Assembly: GCA_031772625.1 (NCBI GenBank)
Contig: CM062814.1
Coordinates: 819,834,757-819,898,756 of the forward strand
DNA: 64,000 nt
Source: Pinus tabuliformis
Lineage: Eukaryota; Streptophyta; Pinopsida; Pinales; Pinaceae
Direction of reading: 5' to 3'
This document shows, one piece after another, positions 47,517-58,971 of this stretch. The notes below the pieces were generated by a model. The model made no database searches and was not told where the DNA came from. It saw only the letters and a program-made list of their open reading frames with translations. The first letter of the stretch is position 1. Each line of letters begins with the position of its first letter. The translations under genes were made by a program, and so were the position numbers.

Positions 47517-48039
47517 ATGCTAGAATAGGAGATACTCAAAGAAGGAGCATTGGCTTGGTCTTAGAAGGGTTCTTGGACAAGGTTCCAGGTCTTGGAATTC
47601 ATCAATTGAAGATTCTATAAGAAGAAGAATTTGTTGGGTTTTCATCTCAAGCTTGGAGAGCTTTTGGCCCTCGCTGATTGCCTACATCTTGTGTCCTTTG
47701 TCTCATTTTTCTTTATGGTTTTATAGTTGTTTGATGAAGAAGAACACATAATAATAATCAAGTACAAGAAGAACCTAATTAAGAAAAGTAAAAAGTCCTC
47801 AAGCATTTATCATTATAAGAGAAACCATCTAATTCCTATTGCCATAGATTTCTCAACATGAGGTGACTTGGAGGAGGGTTGGAATTGGATTTTGGTGATA
47901 GTTCTGGTCTTGTATATGTCATTTTGATCTAATTATATAAGAGAAGGATTGTTGTTGGGTTCCCCCTTGTGTGGTTTTTCATTGGCTTGGAACCTAATTT
48001 CTGGTGTCTTTCTAATGCACAATTGCTTGACATAACTAA

Positions 48040-48085
<46 letters not shown>
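48040..48085. repeat. (AAT)n microsatellite
   Basis: About 15 AAT units in the tail of R3. Confidence 0.95.
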
Positions 48086-48087
<2 letters not shown>

Positions 48088-48390
48088 CACAAGAAAATAA
48101 TACATATTAGTCACAAGTAATTACCATGATAAGAAATTCTATCATCTTGTTGAAAAATGCAGCAAGAAATTCTCAATTTGATTTTGCCTTTATTAAATTG
48201 AGAAAATTCAAATTTCCACATAAGTAGACAACTTGGATGCATTTAACTTGTGTGACATAGCTTGTGTCACCTAGTTGACTTAATAAATTCGAGTTAGAGG
48301 AGTTAGAGTTTAGTTAAGCATGTGTGATTACTAATTTGTAGCAATCAAGGTTAGTTATCTCAAGTTGTTTTCAGTTAAACTAGTTCAAAC

Positions 48391-49002
48391 TGTTGGAGGA
48401 ACAAGTGGAAGGTTAGTTGTGCAGTGGAACTTCACTAAAACTCAGTGATCGTCCAATTAACTCATCAATCAACCCAAAATAGCTAGTGTATGAAAATAAT
48501 TTGAGTTCCCCAGATATGGTGGAGATTCCAATGCAATGTAACATCAGTTGTAGACTAGTCTTGAGTTTACAGGTGTTGCATGTAGCCAGATGATCAACCT
48601 TGGGTATTGCACAATCCATTTTGTATAAATTCCTAAATAATAAGGGCCTAATATCTTGAGGAATTGTGCAAGGAAATAGGGGCTCAAGCAAAAGAAGAAA
48701 TTGACTAATTCTAGGTTAGAGATTCTCAGTGAGCAGAGAAATAGGTTATTCACTTGCAAGTTGAGCAAAGAAATTGTAATACATATATGTTCATCATATT
48801 AATGCAAGCAAGCATAGGTGTTTTTAGCAGATTGCTTTCCCCGTAAAAAATGTTGTCTGCATGTGTGTTATTTCTTATTGCATGTCTAAAATTTTTGTTC
48901 TAAATTGTAAATTAACTTCCCTAGAGCAGTAGAGTAGGTTTGTGTCTTGTGATTTTGATTAAACTTCATGAGCAGTTGCAAATCTACACCATAATTTCTA
49001 CA
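48391..49002 (+). repeat. 5' LTR of Copia C (left edge approximate)
   Basis: A TGTTGGAGGAACAAG start and TTTCTACA end. It could begin somewhat earlier because no second LTR is available for alignment. Confidence 0.6.
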
Positions 49003-49165
49003 TGGTATCAGAGAAAGATTCACATTAGAGAATGAATTTCGAAGTTGTTTCTCAGGAGGTTCGAATTTGTAGTTAAGTGTAGCAGGATCTCTTCGGTGTC
49101 GAGAAGATGACCTTCAACGGGTTGAGGCTAGAGTATGCCTAGGAAGGAAACTCTAATTTCATCAC

Positions 49166-49573
49166 ATGGAGGTGATATTCAATGAAAATGGGTCGCTAGA
49201 ATACATCAAGAGAGATGTTGCAAAACGAGTGGAATTTGAAGCCCAAAATCTTGCTCAGTGGAAGAAAAATGTAGCCAAAGCGAGGAGAATAATATTGGAG
49301 GGAGTACGAGACCACATTGTCACCAATATCCATGGGAAAGTAAATCCTTATGCAATGTGGCAAGCATTAACAGATCTGTTCCAGAATAGCAATGACCATA
49401 GGAAGCTGGAGCTCAAGGATAAACTTGGAAATATCAAGATGTTGAAAAATGACACTATCCTGCAGTATCTGAGCATGTTCACACAAATTCATGATGAGTT
49501 TGCAGGAGTTGGTGTTAGTGTTTTAGAGGATGACTTGGTAAGACTAGCCGTTTTGGGCCTTCCCAAGAACTAG
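49166..49573 (+). pseudogene. Copia C gag (UBN2 type)
   Basis: 135-residue frame with AQWKKNVAKARRIILEGV, MWQALTDLFQNSND and LKDKLGNIKM, matching the gag-polypeptide (UBN2) pattern W...A...I...A..W..L...F....D...L...L. Fossil. Confidence 0.88.
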
Positions 49574-49639
49574 CATAGGTATCAAGATTCAGTGAACAGG
49601 AGGGAGAAACTACCGAATTAGGAACGCTTAAGGTACAAT

Positions 49640-50200
49640 TTGGTACAGGAGGAAATAAGGCGGAAAACCGGAGATGTGACTTCTTCCAAGGGAGAGGATG
49701 AAGAAAAATTTGCGTTGGTTGGAAAGGGAAAGAAAGCAAAATTGAAGAAATCTCAAACCAAACCAGAATCTGGCCAAGGGGGAAAGAAGAAATATTTTTC
49801 CAAAATTAAATGCTTCCATTGTCATGAATTTGGGCATTATGCCACGAAGTGTCCACACAAAAAGGAAAGAAAGAAGATCTCAGAAGGAGCAACAGGTGAA
49901 TCATTTTCCTCACAGTTTGAGCTTGAATTTACCCTTATCACATGCATGACCAACACAATGATGGAGAGCGTGTGGTACTTGGACTTAGGTGCCTCGTTCC
50001 ACATGACATGGTGTTGAGACCTTTTTACTGACTTGGAGGAGAAATATTTGTAAATGAAAATCGAGCTAGGGGATGATGGAAGGTACAAATCGACTGAGAT
50101 TGGTATAGTCACCTTCAAGAGGGAGTCAAGCTCCCCTCTCAGGCTCAGGGATGTCATGTTTGTTCTGGGCCTCAAGAAAAATATCATCTTTATTGCAGTT
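49640..50200 (+). pseudogene. Copia C nucleocapsid knuckle and protease
   Basis: IKCFHCHEFGHYATKCPHKK is a clean CCHC knuckle. Then VWYLDLGASFHMTW at about 49970-50013 is the Copia protease site region. LRDVMFVLGLKKNI ends it. Fossil. Confidence 0.88.
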
Positions 50201-50394
50201 TTGGAAGACCATGGTTATCATGTGATCTTCAACAAAATAAAATCATTCCTAAGACATATAGACATGGGACAAGTGAAGCAAATTGGGGTTCGTGTGAAGA
50301 ACCTGTATAAGCAAGATGTGGAAGACTGTGCTGCATTAAGCAGTAAGGCAGAGAAAGTGCACGGTCGTGATGTCGGTGAAATTTAGCACATAAG

Positions 50395-51240
50395 ACTTGG
50401 CCATTTGCATCATGGAGCCTTGAAGATTATGTATCAAATAACCAGTGGCCTCGCCAAAGGAGCATTTGAGAAACAAGATATATGCACAGGATGTACCTGG
50501 GAAAGTACAAAAAATCCACATTCCATCATCGGGACAACAAAGCACATGCAGTCTTAGAAAGGATCCACTATGATGTATGTGGACCTTTCTCGACAACCTC
50601 CACTTCTAGACACAAATATTTTGTCATTTTTATTGATGATTTTTCATGGAAGTGCTAGATCTTCTTCATGCGGAAGAAAGATGAGACATTATCCAAGTCC
50701 ATAGAATTCAAGGCACTGGTTTAGAAAGAAACCGACAAGAAGGTGAATGCTCTAAGGAGCGATAATAGAAGTGAGTACATGTTGAATGAATTTAAAATTT
50801 AATGTGTAGAAGAAAACATTTGATGAGAGTTAACAACACCCCACAACCCACAACAAAATGGGGTGGCTGAGAGAAAGAACCATAGAATTGTGGGAGCAAT
50901 AAGGGTGATGGTGCATTACCAAGGCCTACCTCTACATTTGTGGGTTGAGACATGCAACGCAACAGTCTATTTGTAGAACCGAAGTTCTCATCATATTTTG
51001 GGTATGATTATGCCAGAGGAGGATTTCTTGGGGAGAAAGTCGGATGCTTTGCACTTCAAGATTTTTGGAGCCTCTATTTACTTCCATGTCTCCAAATAAT
51101 TAAGGAAGAAGATTGAGCCAAAAATAGATTTGGGGGTATTTGTGGGTTACAAGGAAACTCCACACAACTATCGTGTGTACTTTCCATCCCTTAGAATGAC
51201 AATTGTGTGAAGGGATGTAAAGTTTGATGAGGAGAAAGTG
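50395..51240 (+). pseudogene. Copia C pre-integrase and integrase
   Basis: The DNA spells the L-G-H-L-H-H-G-A-L-K zinc-binding start, a catalytic-Asp IDDFSW block, and an N-G-V-A-E-R-K-N Glu block near 50860. The polyprotein part is much decayed. Fossil. Confidence 0.8.
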
Positions 51241-51459
51241 ATGCGGTGCTCTCTTGAGAGGGAGCTTGAGATCCCACCAGAAGAGGAGATTTTAGCTTCA
51301 AAGGAGGAGTGTCAGGAAGTTGTGGAGAAAAAATAAATTGAGGAGCAGAGAGTAGAGACATCCACTCAAGAAGAACCATCCAGAGAAGGTAGGAAAAGGA
51401 CCAGGGAAGTTGATAAACTTCTGAAGGATGTGGGGGAGAATGTGGGAGCTCCTTGAAAT

Positions 51460-52310
51460 TTGTACAGTAATAGAAGGTCACATGATCGGTACACTGGCTA
51501 CATGGCTCTAATGACTAATCTTGTAGAGATTTATCGATCCTATTTCGAGGAATCAGTAGAGAAACCTGTATGGGTTGATGCAATGGTGGAAGAATATGAA
51601 TCCATTGTAAAAAACAGTGTTTGGGAAGTGGTCCCAAGACCAACAGATAAATCAGTAGTGGGTTCGAGATGGATCTTCAAGGTGAAGCAGGCAGTAGATG
51701 AAAACATAGAAAAGTATAAGGCCAAATTTGTGGCCAAGGGGTACTCTCAAGTTGAGGGAATTGAATATGAGGAGACCTTTGCTCCTGTATCAAGGTACTC
51801 ATCCATTAGATCAATTCTTGCACTGGCTGCACAGATGGGGTGGAAGATGCACTAGCTGGATGTAAAAAAAATTTCCTCAATGGAGTTATTGAGGAGCTGT
51901 ACATTGAGCAACCAAAAGGTTTTGATACATTTGATCGAGAGTCTCATGTGTGCAGAATCAAGCGAGCATTGTACAATCTTAAACAATAACCCCGTGCTTG
52001 GTACACTAGGACCGGTAACTATCTCACTAGTTTTGGCGTCACCAAAAGTGAAGCAGATGCAAACTTGTATCATATCTTGGTATAAGGTAAATTAATCATT
52101 ATTGTCTTATATGTTGATGATTTTATTTTAACTAGTGATGAGTAGCTGATCAAATCTTGCAAGGAGGACCTTGCAAAGGAAATTTAAATGAAGGACATGG
52201 GTCTCATGCACTATTTCCTCGGGTTGGAAGTATGAAAAGGTGATGGGGAACTATTTGTGTCTCAAGGCAGGTATGAAAATGAGATACTACAGAGATTCCA
52301 CATGGAGAGT
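51460..52310 (+). pseudogene. Copia C reverse transcriptase
   Basis: The frame has AMVEEYESIVKNSVWEVVPR, GSRWIFKVKQAVDENIEKYK and FVAKGYSQVEGIEYEETFAP, the N-terminal RT signature. A YVDD-type block follows near 52110-52130. Fossil. Confidence 0.9.
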
Positions 52311-52960
52311 TGAAAACCCATGGAGACACTTTAGAGACCAACTGGAGGAATGAGGATGCCACTTCAGGTAAGGAAGTGGATGCTACAATTTATCGGAAGC
52401 TAGTGTGTTCACTAATGTATCTTGTGAACACACGACTAGATATGTGCTATGCAGTGAACCAACTAAGACAAGCCATGGTTAGGCCAACCAAGTTATTTTG
52501 GAAGGCATCTAAGCATGTTTTACAATACCTCAGAGGCATTATCCAGTTTGGACTATGTTATAGACAGATAGAGAGAGTGAAGTTGTGTGGCTTCAGAGAT
52601 GCAGATTGGGCGGGGAGTCCATCAGACCAAAAGAGTACATCAGGTGGAATTTTCAGTGTTGGGTCTACAATTGTTTCTTGGTAGAACATTAAGAAAATAT
52701 TTGTGGCGCTAAGCTCAATAGAAGTAGAATACATGGCCGCAAGTCAAGCAACATGTGAGGAAATCTAGATGAGAAAGATACTTGTTGGACTGTTTGGTCA
52801 GATGATGGATCCCATTGTGATATGTTGTCATAATTGAAGTTTCATCAAGATCTCTAAGAAGCCTGTATTTCACAATCAATCCAAGCATATATATATATAT
52901 CCAGTATCACCATTTATGGGATTATGTGCAAAGGCAGTGTGGTGAAGTAAAATTATAAGT
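52310..52960 (+). pseudogene. Copia C RNase H
   Basis: YRKLVCSLMYLVNTRLDMCY and HVLQYLRGIIQFGLCY, then GFRDADWAGSPSDQKSTSGG with the first Asp, and later a VEYMAA-like Glu block. Fossil. Confidence 0.88.
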
Positions 52961-55900
52961 GTGGACACGAACGAATTCCTCTAGCCTGATAATGGTTCTA
53001 GCCACAACAGATACATTCTATGGAAGATTTCCTTAGATTAGAACCAATCAAGAGGGCCTATTTCTTGGTCTCTTATCCTGCTTGATGATGTCCTTGCTTG
53101 CTCGCTCGAGCAATATTTCACTTCCTTCTTCAAGCTCCTAAAACAAGTAAACAACAACAACACACAAACATAATAATAGACAAATTGCAATTCAACCTAC
53201 TTAATGAGTCAAGAAGCATTAAGACACGAATATGTAATATTACAAAACATGTAGGAAATCAATTGATAGTTGCATATATTAATATCAAAGAGATATTACA
53301 ACCATTTGTCTTGACGTTGCAGTCTTCCTTTGACAAGACCAAGTTCCCACACACTTCTGCTAGCACTTCATGATGGCTTCAAACAACTATAGTTTAAAGA
53401 CTCTTCCATTTAGGCTTCACTCCAAACCAACACACTTCTCCCTCACACAACTAGATGGCTACAACTAGTAATAGCTTGCTTGTCTAGTATATTTACACTT
53501 AGCCAAAACTCTAACTCTGATTTTCACACTAGTCACTAGTTTGTGCTTGGGAAGAAGGGAGGTTTATATAGGAAATATGGATGGGAGATGGATCCTCTTA
53601 TCATGGGAGAAGGACTTATTCCTTAACGCAGTTCCATCATTATAGGGGAAAGGATCCCAAACTGTCATCCTCAACCCCATCCGGCCAAAGCATTTACCAG
53701 ACTTCCGTTACGAAGCTTCTAGAGATGGAAGATTCAGCTCTAATTTAAAAAACTTTCCATAACAGGACCGGCGTGACTAGAACACAACTCAGTCATATTG
53801 ATCGGCACAGGGAATAGTGCTAATCTCTATACACCGGCGTGGGGGAGACAAAGGTCATTAGCACTGGTCCTATAAATTGGGAAAAACAAAAGTTTCAGGG
53901 GAAATGGTGCAAAAGGGAAATGATCTTCTCATGAAGAGGGACATAATGGGAGTTTCTCCATGAAGGCAAAGCATGCAGGGTTCACTATAGAGGTCCTCCA
54001 GGATCAAGGAACAGGGAGTACAGGGATAGTGACAAAATGTTGTGTAACAGATGCCCCCTAAAGTGTGAAGGCCGAACTGGAGTGAGGGATGAAATGCTTT
54101 ATAAATCAATGCGGGGAATCGGTCTGCCATCGGAAAACCTGCAAGCAAGTACATATACATATACATAAACTGAGATCTCTGTCAAATGATACATGAATTG
54201 TGGCATGGATGCAACCGTCCAGAGAATGATCATGTAAATGGATCCAGGCATGGGCGCAACCATCCGTCAAAGAGGATCATAGTGAAACCAAGGTATGGTC
54301 ACAACCACCCAATAATGAGAAGGATCACATATGATAACTCATGGTCTGGTCGCAGCCAGCCATCTGAAAGAGACATGCACATCATCATAATCTATGTCAC
54401 ACCACTTCGCAACCTAGAATTTCATGATCTGAGTCCAAGGTCTTGCACTCCAACACGACCCGATCAAAGTACAGATTCTAACATGCGAATAGATTTGTTG
54501 ACATTGAACATGCTAGAAAGTCACTTGATTACTAGTCAATGATGTAAACTGTTAACAAGCGCGAGAGAAACCACCAATAATGACAATGGACCTCAAGGTA
54601 CTATCAGCACAATTCACGGAATGTGAATACAGGAACTGAAGTCAAACACCCGCGAAATCACTCAATTGAAATCCAATGATGTGAACTTGTCATCGAGTGC
54701 TAATAACTTTCCATTAAGGCATGCAAGATCTAAGGTACTGGAAGGGAGTCTCTCGATCAACTTCCCGGATAATGAGTTGATGTTGACGGAAAGTGACCGT
54801 GTCGAAGGAGGGCCATAATGAATCCCACATCATCGACGCGAGACGAGAGGATGCAAAATGATTTTGGATGATACAGAGAATCAGAGGTAAGTGTAACTAC
54901 AGAAGGACAACTCTTGAACATATCGGCGACACAACTGGAAGTTTGGCAGCTTTTGGATCCATAGGATTGGTGGTCATGATGACATAGTAGAGATCAGATG
55001 GAAGGCAAAAATGAATGGACCAAACCCAGGAAGGTCAACAATGTAAAGGAGGATGTCCCAACCCGACACGAAGCAAAGAGTGTCATGTTCAAGAGTGAGT
55101 TGCCGACACGACTCGATAGATTTCCAAATTTTTCCCCGACCATTTCTGGTGAGTACCCCAATTATTTTTTAATCACAAGCTTGAAAGGGATAGCATATTC
55201 TTGCACTGTAAGTTCATCCTTTGGATGAATCCGACCTAGTAAGTTTAATGAGCCCTAGGAAGGAGAAGCTCGTGTTCGTCATGGTGACGAATCCGATGTC
55301 GTTTAATAGTTTAACGAGTCCGACAAAGGTGTAACTCAGTATCTTTTTCATGTTTAGAGAGTTTGAAAAAGACACGTAAAAGAAAACTCCACATGGTCCC
55401 TTTTCGTACGTTTGTGTCTCTCGAGCTTGAAAAGGTAGAAAACAATACTTGAGAGAACCGCTTGACCATTTCAGTCAAGGAGTACCTTTTTCGTAAATAG
55501 TGCCTCCCAGCCCAAAAAAGGGGTAAACTTATACTGGGCGCATGACGTTTCACATCCATTAACGAGTTCAAAATGACAAGGGCTCGGCCATATTTTTGTT
55601 TTTAAAGGATTGGAAAAGAGCTGAAAGCAGACCCCCCAATTTTTATTCTCTTTAACGAGTCAACAAGGGAAAAGTAATTGACGATATTTTCACATGGGTT
55701 TAACGAGTCAGAAAAGAGCTGAAACATGACTCATCGCCATCGTTGAACATCCATCACCTATCACTGCACAAGTAAGGCAAAGTGTATTACCGAGTCCTTG
55801 AGGCAAAATAGGTTAAAAATATTTACAAAACTTGATATTTTCATGAAAAAATGAATAAAAAGGGGAAAAGTAAATATATTTTTACCATTTACCACTTTAT

Positions 55901-56280
55901 CTTTGCAGTGAAGACTTTTTACCCACTTTTGCCCTAGTTTTTTTGGAGCAGATTGCAGGAGATCCGAGAGGTCAATCGACGAGCCATTAGTTCCAGGTAA
56001 CAGTCGAAGCCCTGAGCTCCATTTTCATGCTATTTATTTATGCTTTTAACCATTTTTTTGGATTTTTAGGGAGGTTTTTGAGAAATTTTTTCGCCCTCGG
56101 TCGACACGATTTCCAGGCACGGGATCACGCCGACCGAGGGTTATTTGCACAACCATCCACGCCGACCAGTGTGATTGTTTCTAAAATAGGCGCGCCGATG
56201 CCGTGGATAGGGCAAAAACAAATTTTCTCAAGAATTGACTGTTAAAATTTGATTTTTATGTGTCAAAATTGATGATTGAC
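52961..56280. other. Repeat-derived leader-like DNA before the PMD region
   Basis: No convincing gene. 53.0-54.1 kb has only short frames. 55.2-55.8 kb repeats the word AACGAGTC(C) several times (for example 55311, 55654 and 55710), a texture seen in long untranslated leaders of plant retroelements. A minisatellite inside is listed separately. Confidence 0.45.
54198..54375. repeat. Degenerate minisatellite, about 48-bp unit, four copies
   Basis: The word pattern GGCATGG(A/G)YGCAACCRYCC followed by GATCAY recurs near 54201, 54249, 54293 and 54342. Confidence 0.7.
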
Positions 56281-56288
56281 TCAAATAA

Positions 56289-57567
56289 ATGGCTTTTGCA
56301 GGAGAGAAATTGCTGAAAATGGTGGATTGGAAGGAAAGAGAACATGAAGATGTGGACACCCAGGCAATGAATGATCCAAATTTCCTGGAGGCTTTGAGGG
56401 CTTGCGGGCTCCTCAAATTTTTCCTTACACCAGGGATGCGGGCCCAACCCAAATTGCTTTGGTATTTGATAAGCCTTTGGGACATTAATCGTGAGATTTT
56501 TGTCATTGGGAACCATCAATCGTGAGATTTTTATCATTGGGGACCAAGAGCTGGAGTTGACAACTTCAAACATCTACTTCCTCACTGGGCTGTCTCGCAG
56601 AGGTGAGCCAGTGAATTTGTATGGGTCACATCTGGTCGGGGCAAGCATATCTTCCCTACTTTCCGTGCATTGTCCTGAGGCCTTGAAATCCAAAAGTGGA
56701 AAGATCAAGATTTCCAATGTGTGGGATTTGACATTGAGGGTGCTTCTGTTGACCATCATTAGAGTGGCGGGGTCCCAGGCGGAACATGAGACTAATAAGT
56801 CGAAGTTCCTTTACGCTATTAACTGCATAACTCGTAGGATCTTCAACTGGGCAAAGGCCATGAAGATGAATATCAAGCGTCGGTTTTCCAAGGCCAAGGC
56901 GGGAAATTTGAAGCAATTTGGCTTCGGATCAGTACTTGTGACCTTTTTCCTAGAACGAGTGCCATTGTTCCAGTATCAGTTGATTGAGGTTGATCCTCCT
57001 GTGCCACGCGATCCACGGATGGCCTGCTGGAGTCGTTTGATGCCCAGGATCACTGGGGGTCAGTAGATGTCCTACCGACCAACATTCTTTTCGTGGCTAC
57101 GATGACAGAAAATCGTCGTGGAGGACTGGCCATACAACAGCACTGATTTCCATGGAGACCTAGATATGCCCTTTCCAGATGGGGAGGACTTTGATGACGA
57201 AGGTTAAAACCAAACTGAATTTTTGATTTTGATATTTTTTAATTGTTTTTAATATATGCATGCTTATAACATTTCTCTTGTGTATGCAAATGTTGGACTA
57301 GAGCGGCTAGCCGGGATGTCCCTGATAGCCAGGCGCTATCCCTGTCTTATTGATGCTGTCACCCCTTATCAGGAAGGGAGCAATAATGAGGAGGAGATTT
57401 TGAGGAACCTTGAGGGGTTGACTCATGGTATCCCAGAGTATGCTCGAATAAGAGACATGCCTCGACGGTACCAAAGGCACACAGTGGGAGTCTCAGATCG
57501 GATCCACCGATTGCTGAGTCGCATGGTACGATCTGTCTTGTGCTATCATGACCACCATGTTGAGTAG
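56289..57567 (+). pseudogene. Plant-mobile-domain-like coding region
   Basis: The frames at 56289-56525, 56491-57066 and 57256-57567 show DPNFLEALRACGLLKFF, then PGMRAQPKLLWYL and ELELTTSNIYFLTGLSRRGE. This order fits the plant mobile domain (PMD) found in MAIL1-type proteins and in Gypsy and Mutator elements that carry such a domain. The last frame follows an intron-like AT-rich gap. It lies among repeats and shows breaks, so I read it as part of a transposable element, not a host gene. No function is claimed. Confidence 0.6.
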
Positions 57568-57754
57568 TTCCTAGGTCCAGTACTCACATATTTTTTGAGG
57601 CCTGCGTGCCACGGATGTACGGGGCCTGTGAGCCGCCGATGTTAGTATGGACATACATATTATTTTTTGGGGTTTTAAATGTATAAACATTCTCACATAT
57701 GTATATATGTTATATTTTCCTGTCTATTATGGTACAAATGGTTTGTCTTATCTT

Positions 57755-58180
57755 TTACATGTTTCGCAAATGTCTATCCAACACGTAATTAGCTAATGCA
57801 TCTGTTAATGTATTCATGCGTCTAGGAATATGATGATATGTAATATAATCAAAATGTCTTTCCAACAGATGGATACAGAGATACATTCGTAATATTTGAG
57901 GGTTCCTGACGGAATATTTCCCACTAAGTTGAAGGACGATGAGCTGTGAATCTAGGTTGACAACCAATTCTCTGATGCCCAGAGCGATGGCTTCTGATAA
58001 CAGTTCGATGACCGCATTGTATTCAGCAATGTTGTTGGTTGTACGACCTAGGCAGATACCTTGAAGGTCAATCAACTCACCGTTAGGGTTGTAGATAGCC
58101 CATGCCACGGATGATAGGTTCCGAGTACTTTGGCAAGCACCATCGGCAAAACCAACGTGAGGAATTGCAGACATCTGCAA
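57755..58180 (-). pseudogene. Type-I RNase H, antisense to the PMD region
   Basis: 141-residue clean frame with all four motif blocks: GFADGACQ (Asp), TTNNIAEYNAVIELL (Glu), VNLDSQLIVLQLSGKY (Asp), and IPRRMNTLTDALAN (terminal Asp). The pattern is that of the archaeal/plant-type RNase H found as an extra domain in Tat-lineage Gypsy elements, and also in host proteins. It lies on the opposite strand to its neighbours. Calling it element-borne is inference from context. Confidence 0.75.
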
Positions 58181-58602
58181 AGCAAGAAAAGCATAGTAAA
58201 CAGGAGGGCTGTTTGAAAACTTTCACACAAAACCACGTTGTACAGAAATGAATCACACACTAACATACATAAGTAACCGTGCAAGATGACTTAAGCATAG
58301 TACTTTTTGAGGTAAGAGTCCAGGCTAGGACTCGGGTAATCAATCAACACAGATAAACATCGAAGTTTTACCGTTGTGATGACGAGTAAGCATCGACTCG
58401 GCCAAATAATGGAGTGGAACTCATATAAGGCTTTGCCCCCATGCCCCTTGAGCAAGGGAGGGTTATGAGTCAGAGGACAATCGGTGAAAACTCGGGGAGG
58501 GTGAAAGGTCCTGAATCCACGAAGGGTTAAAGGTGCCCTTAGTTGAAAGATCTTGATTATGTCAGGATGAATTGACACATCAATAAACAACAGAGAAGAG
58601 GG

Positions 58603-58878
58603 CTATTCGAAAGTGGTAGACATGACTGTCGGGCAACGTAGGAATGAGGAGCGATGATGGGTATCGATCCATGGTGGTTCCTCGAGAGACATGATTTCCA
58701 TGATACCTTCATCGGCGAGGAAGGTCTCGGCTAAGGGATCAGATGATTCCAAAGTTCCAAGCCAGGGGGATTGAGAATACATATTGATAGAGGTCTTCGA
58801 GATATGAAAATCAAAGGATGCAGAGCTCGCAGCTGAAAAAATTTCCACGTAATTGACTTTGGCGAGACTAAGCGACAT
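58603..58878 (-). other. Uncharacterised - strand frame beside RNase H
   Basis: 91 residues (for example SINMYSQSPWLGTLESSD and EEPPWIDTHHRSS), same strand as the RNase H and about 420 bp upstream of it. Amino acid make-up looks coding, but no domain is recognised. It may be part of the same antisense unit. Confidence 0.35.
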
Positions 58879-58971
58879 GACGTCGCCCCAAGCATCAACC
58901 AGACCTAGCGCAGGTATGACCCAGATATCAGATTTGACAGATCATGTTGACAGAGGCAACATGAGGAGGTG

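Larger units (their letters stand above)
40791..47858 (+). mobile_element. R-family LTR R4, split by element G2
   Basis: Left part 40791-41515 begins TGTTAGAAATGTAACTAGG and has TATATAAA at 41149-41156 and CACACGCGCGAAGG near 41298. The right part 47522-47858 ends CATAGATTTCTCAACA, matching R1's end. It lies in R3 (GAAGG before, TGAGG after: a weak target duplication at best). No internal coding region is attached, so it is a solo LTR. Confidence 0.8.
34398..48160 (+). mobile_element. R-family LTR R3, split by two later insertions
   Basis: Pieces: 34398-34409 (TGTTGAAAATGT), 40156-40790, and about 47859-48160. The first two join across the Copia A target duplication to give the same start as R1/R2. 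The third piece (from GAGGTGACTTGGAGG) resembles the tail of R1/R2, including GGGTTCCCCC and TTGGCTTGGAACCTAATTT. R4 therefore sits inside it. The right end is not exact. Confidence 0.7.
48391..52960 (+). mobile_element. Copia C, 5' LTR to RNase H, 3' LTR not seen
   Basis: The probable 5' LTR (about 48391-49002) ends TTTCTACA before the primer site TGGTATCAGAG at 49003. Gag (49166-49573), zinc knuckle (49640-50017), protease, integrase, RT and RNase H follow in Copia order. The coding match stops near 52960 without a recognisable 3' LTR, so the 3' end is truncated or diverged. Related to, but distinct from, Copia A. Broken, with many breaks. Confidence 0.88.

Noticed and set aside
47929-48114. 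Frame with a long Ile run
   Set aside because: It is the AAT microsatellite read in one frame.
54186-54542. 118-residue + frame with repeated GRNHP-like words
   Set aside because: It comes from reading the minisatellite at 54198-54375.
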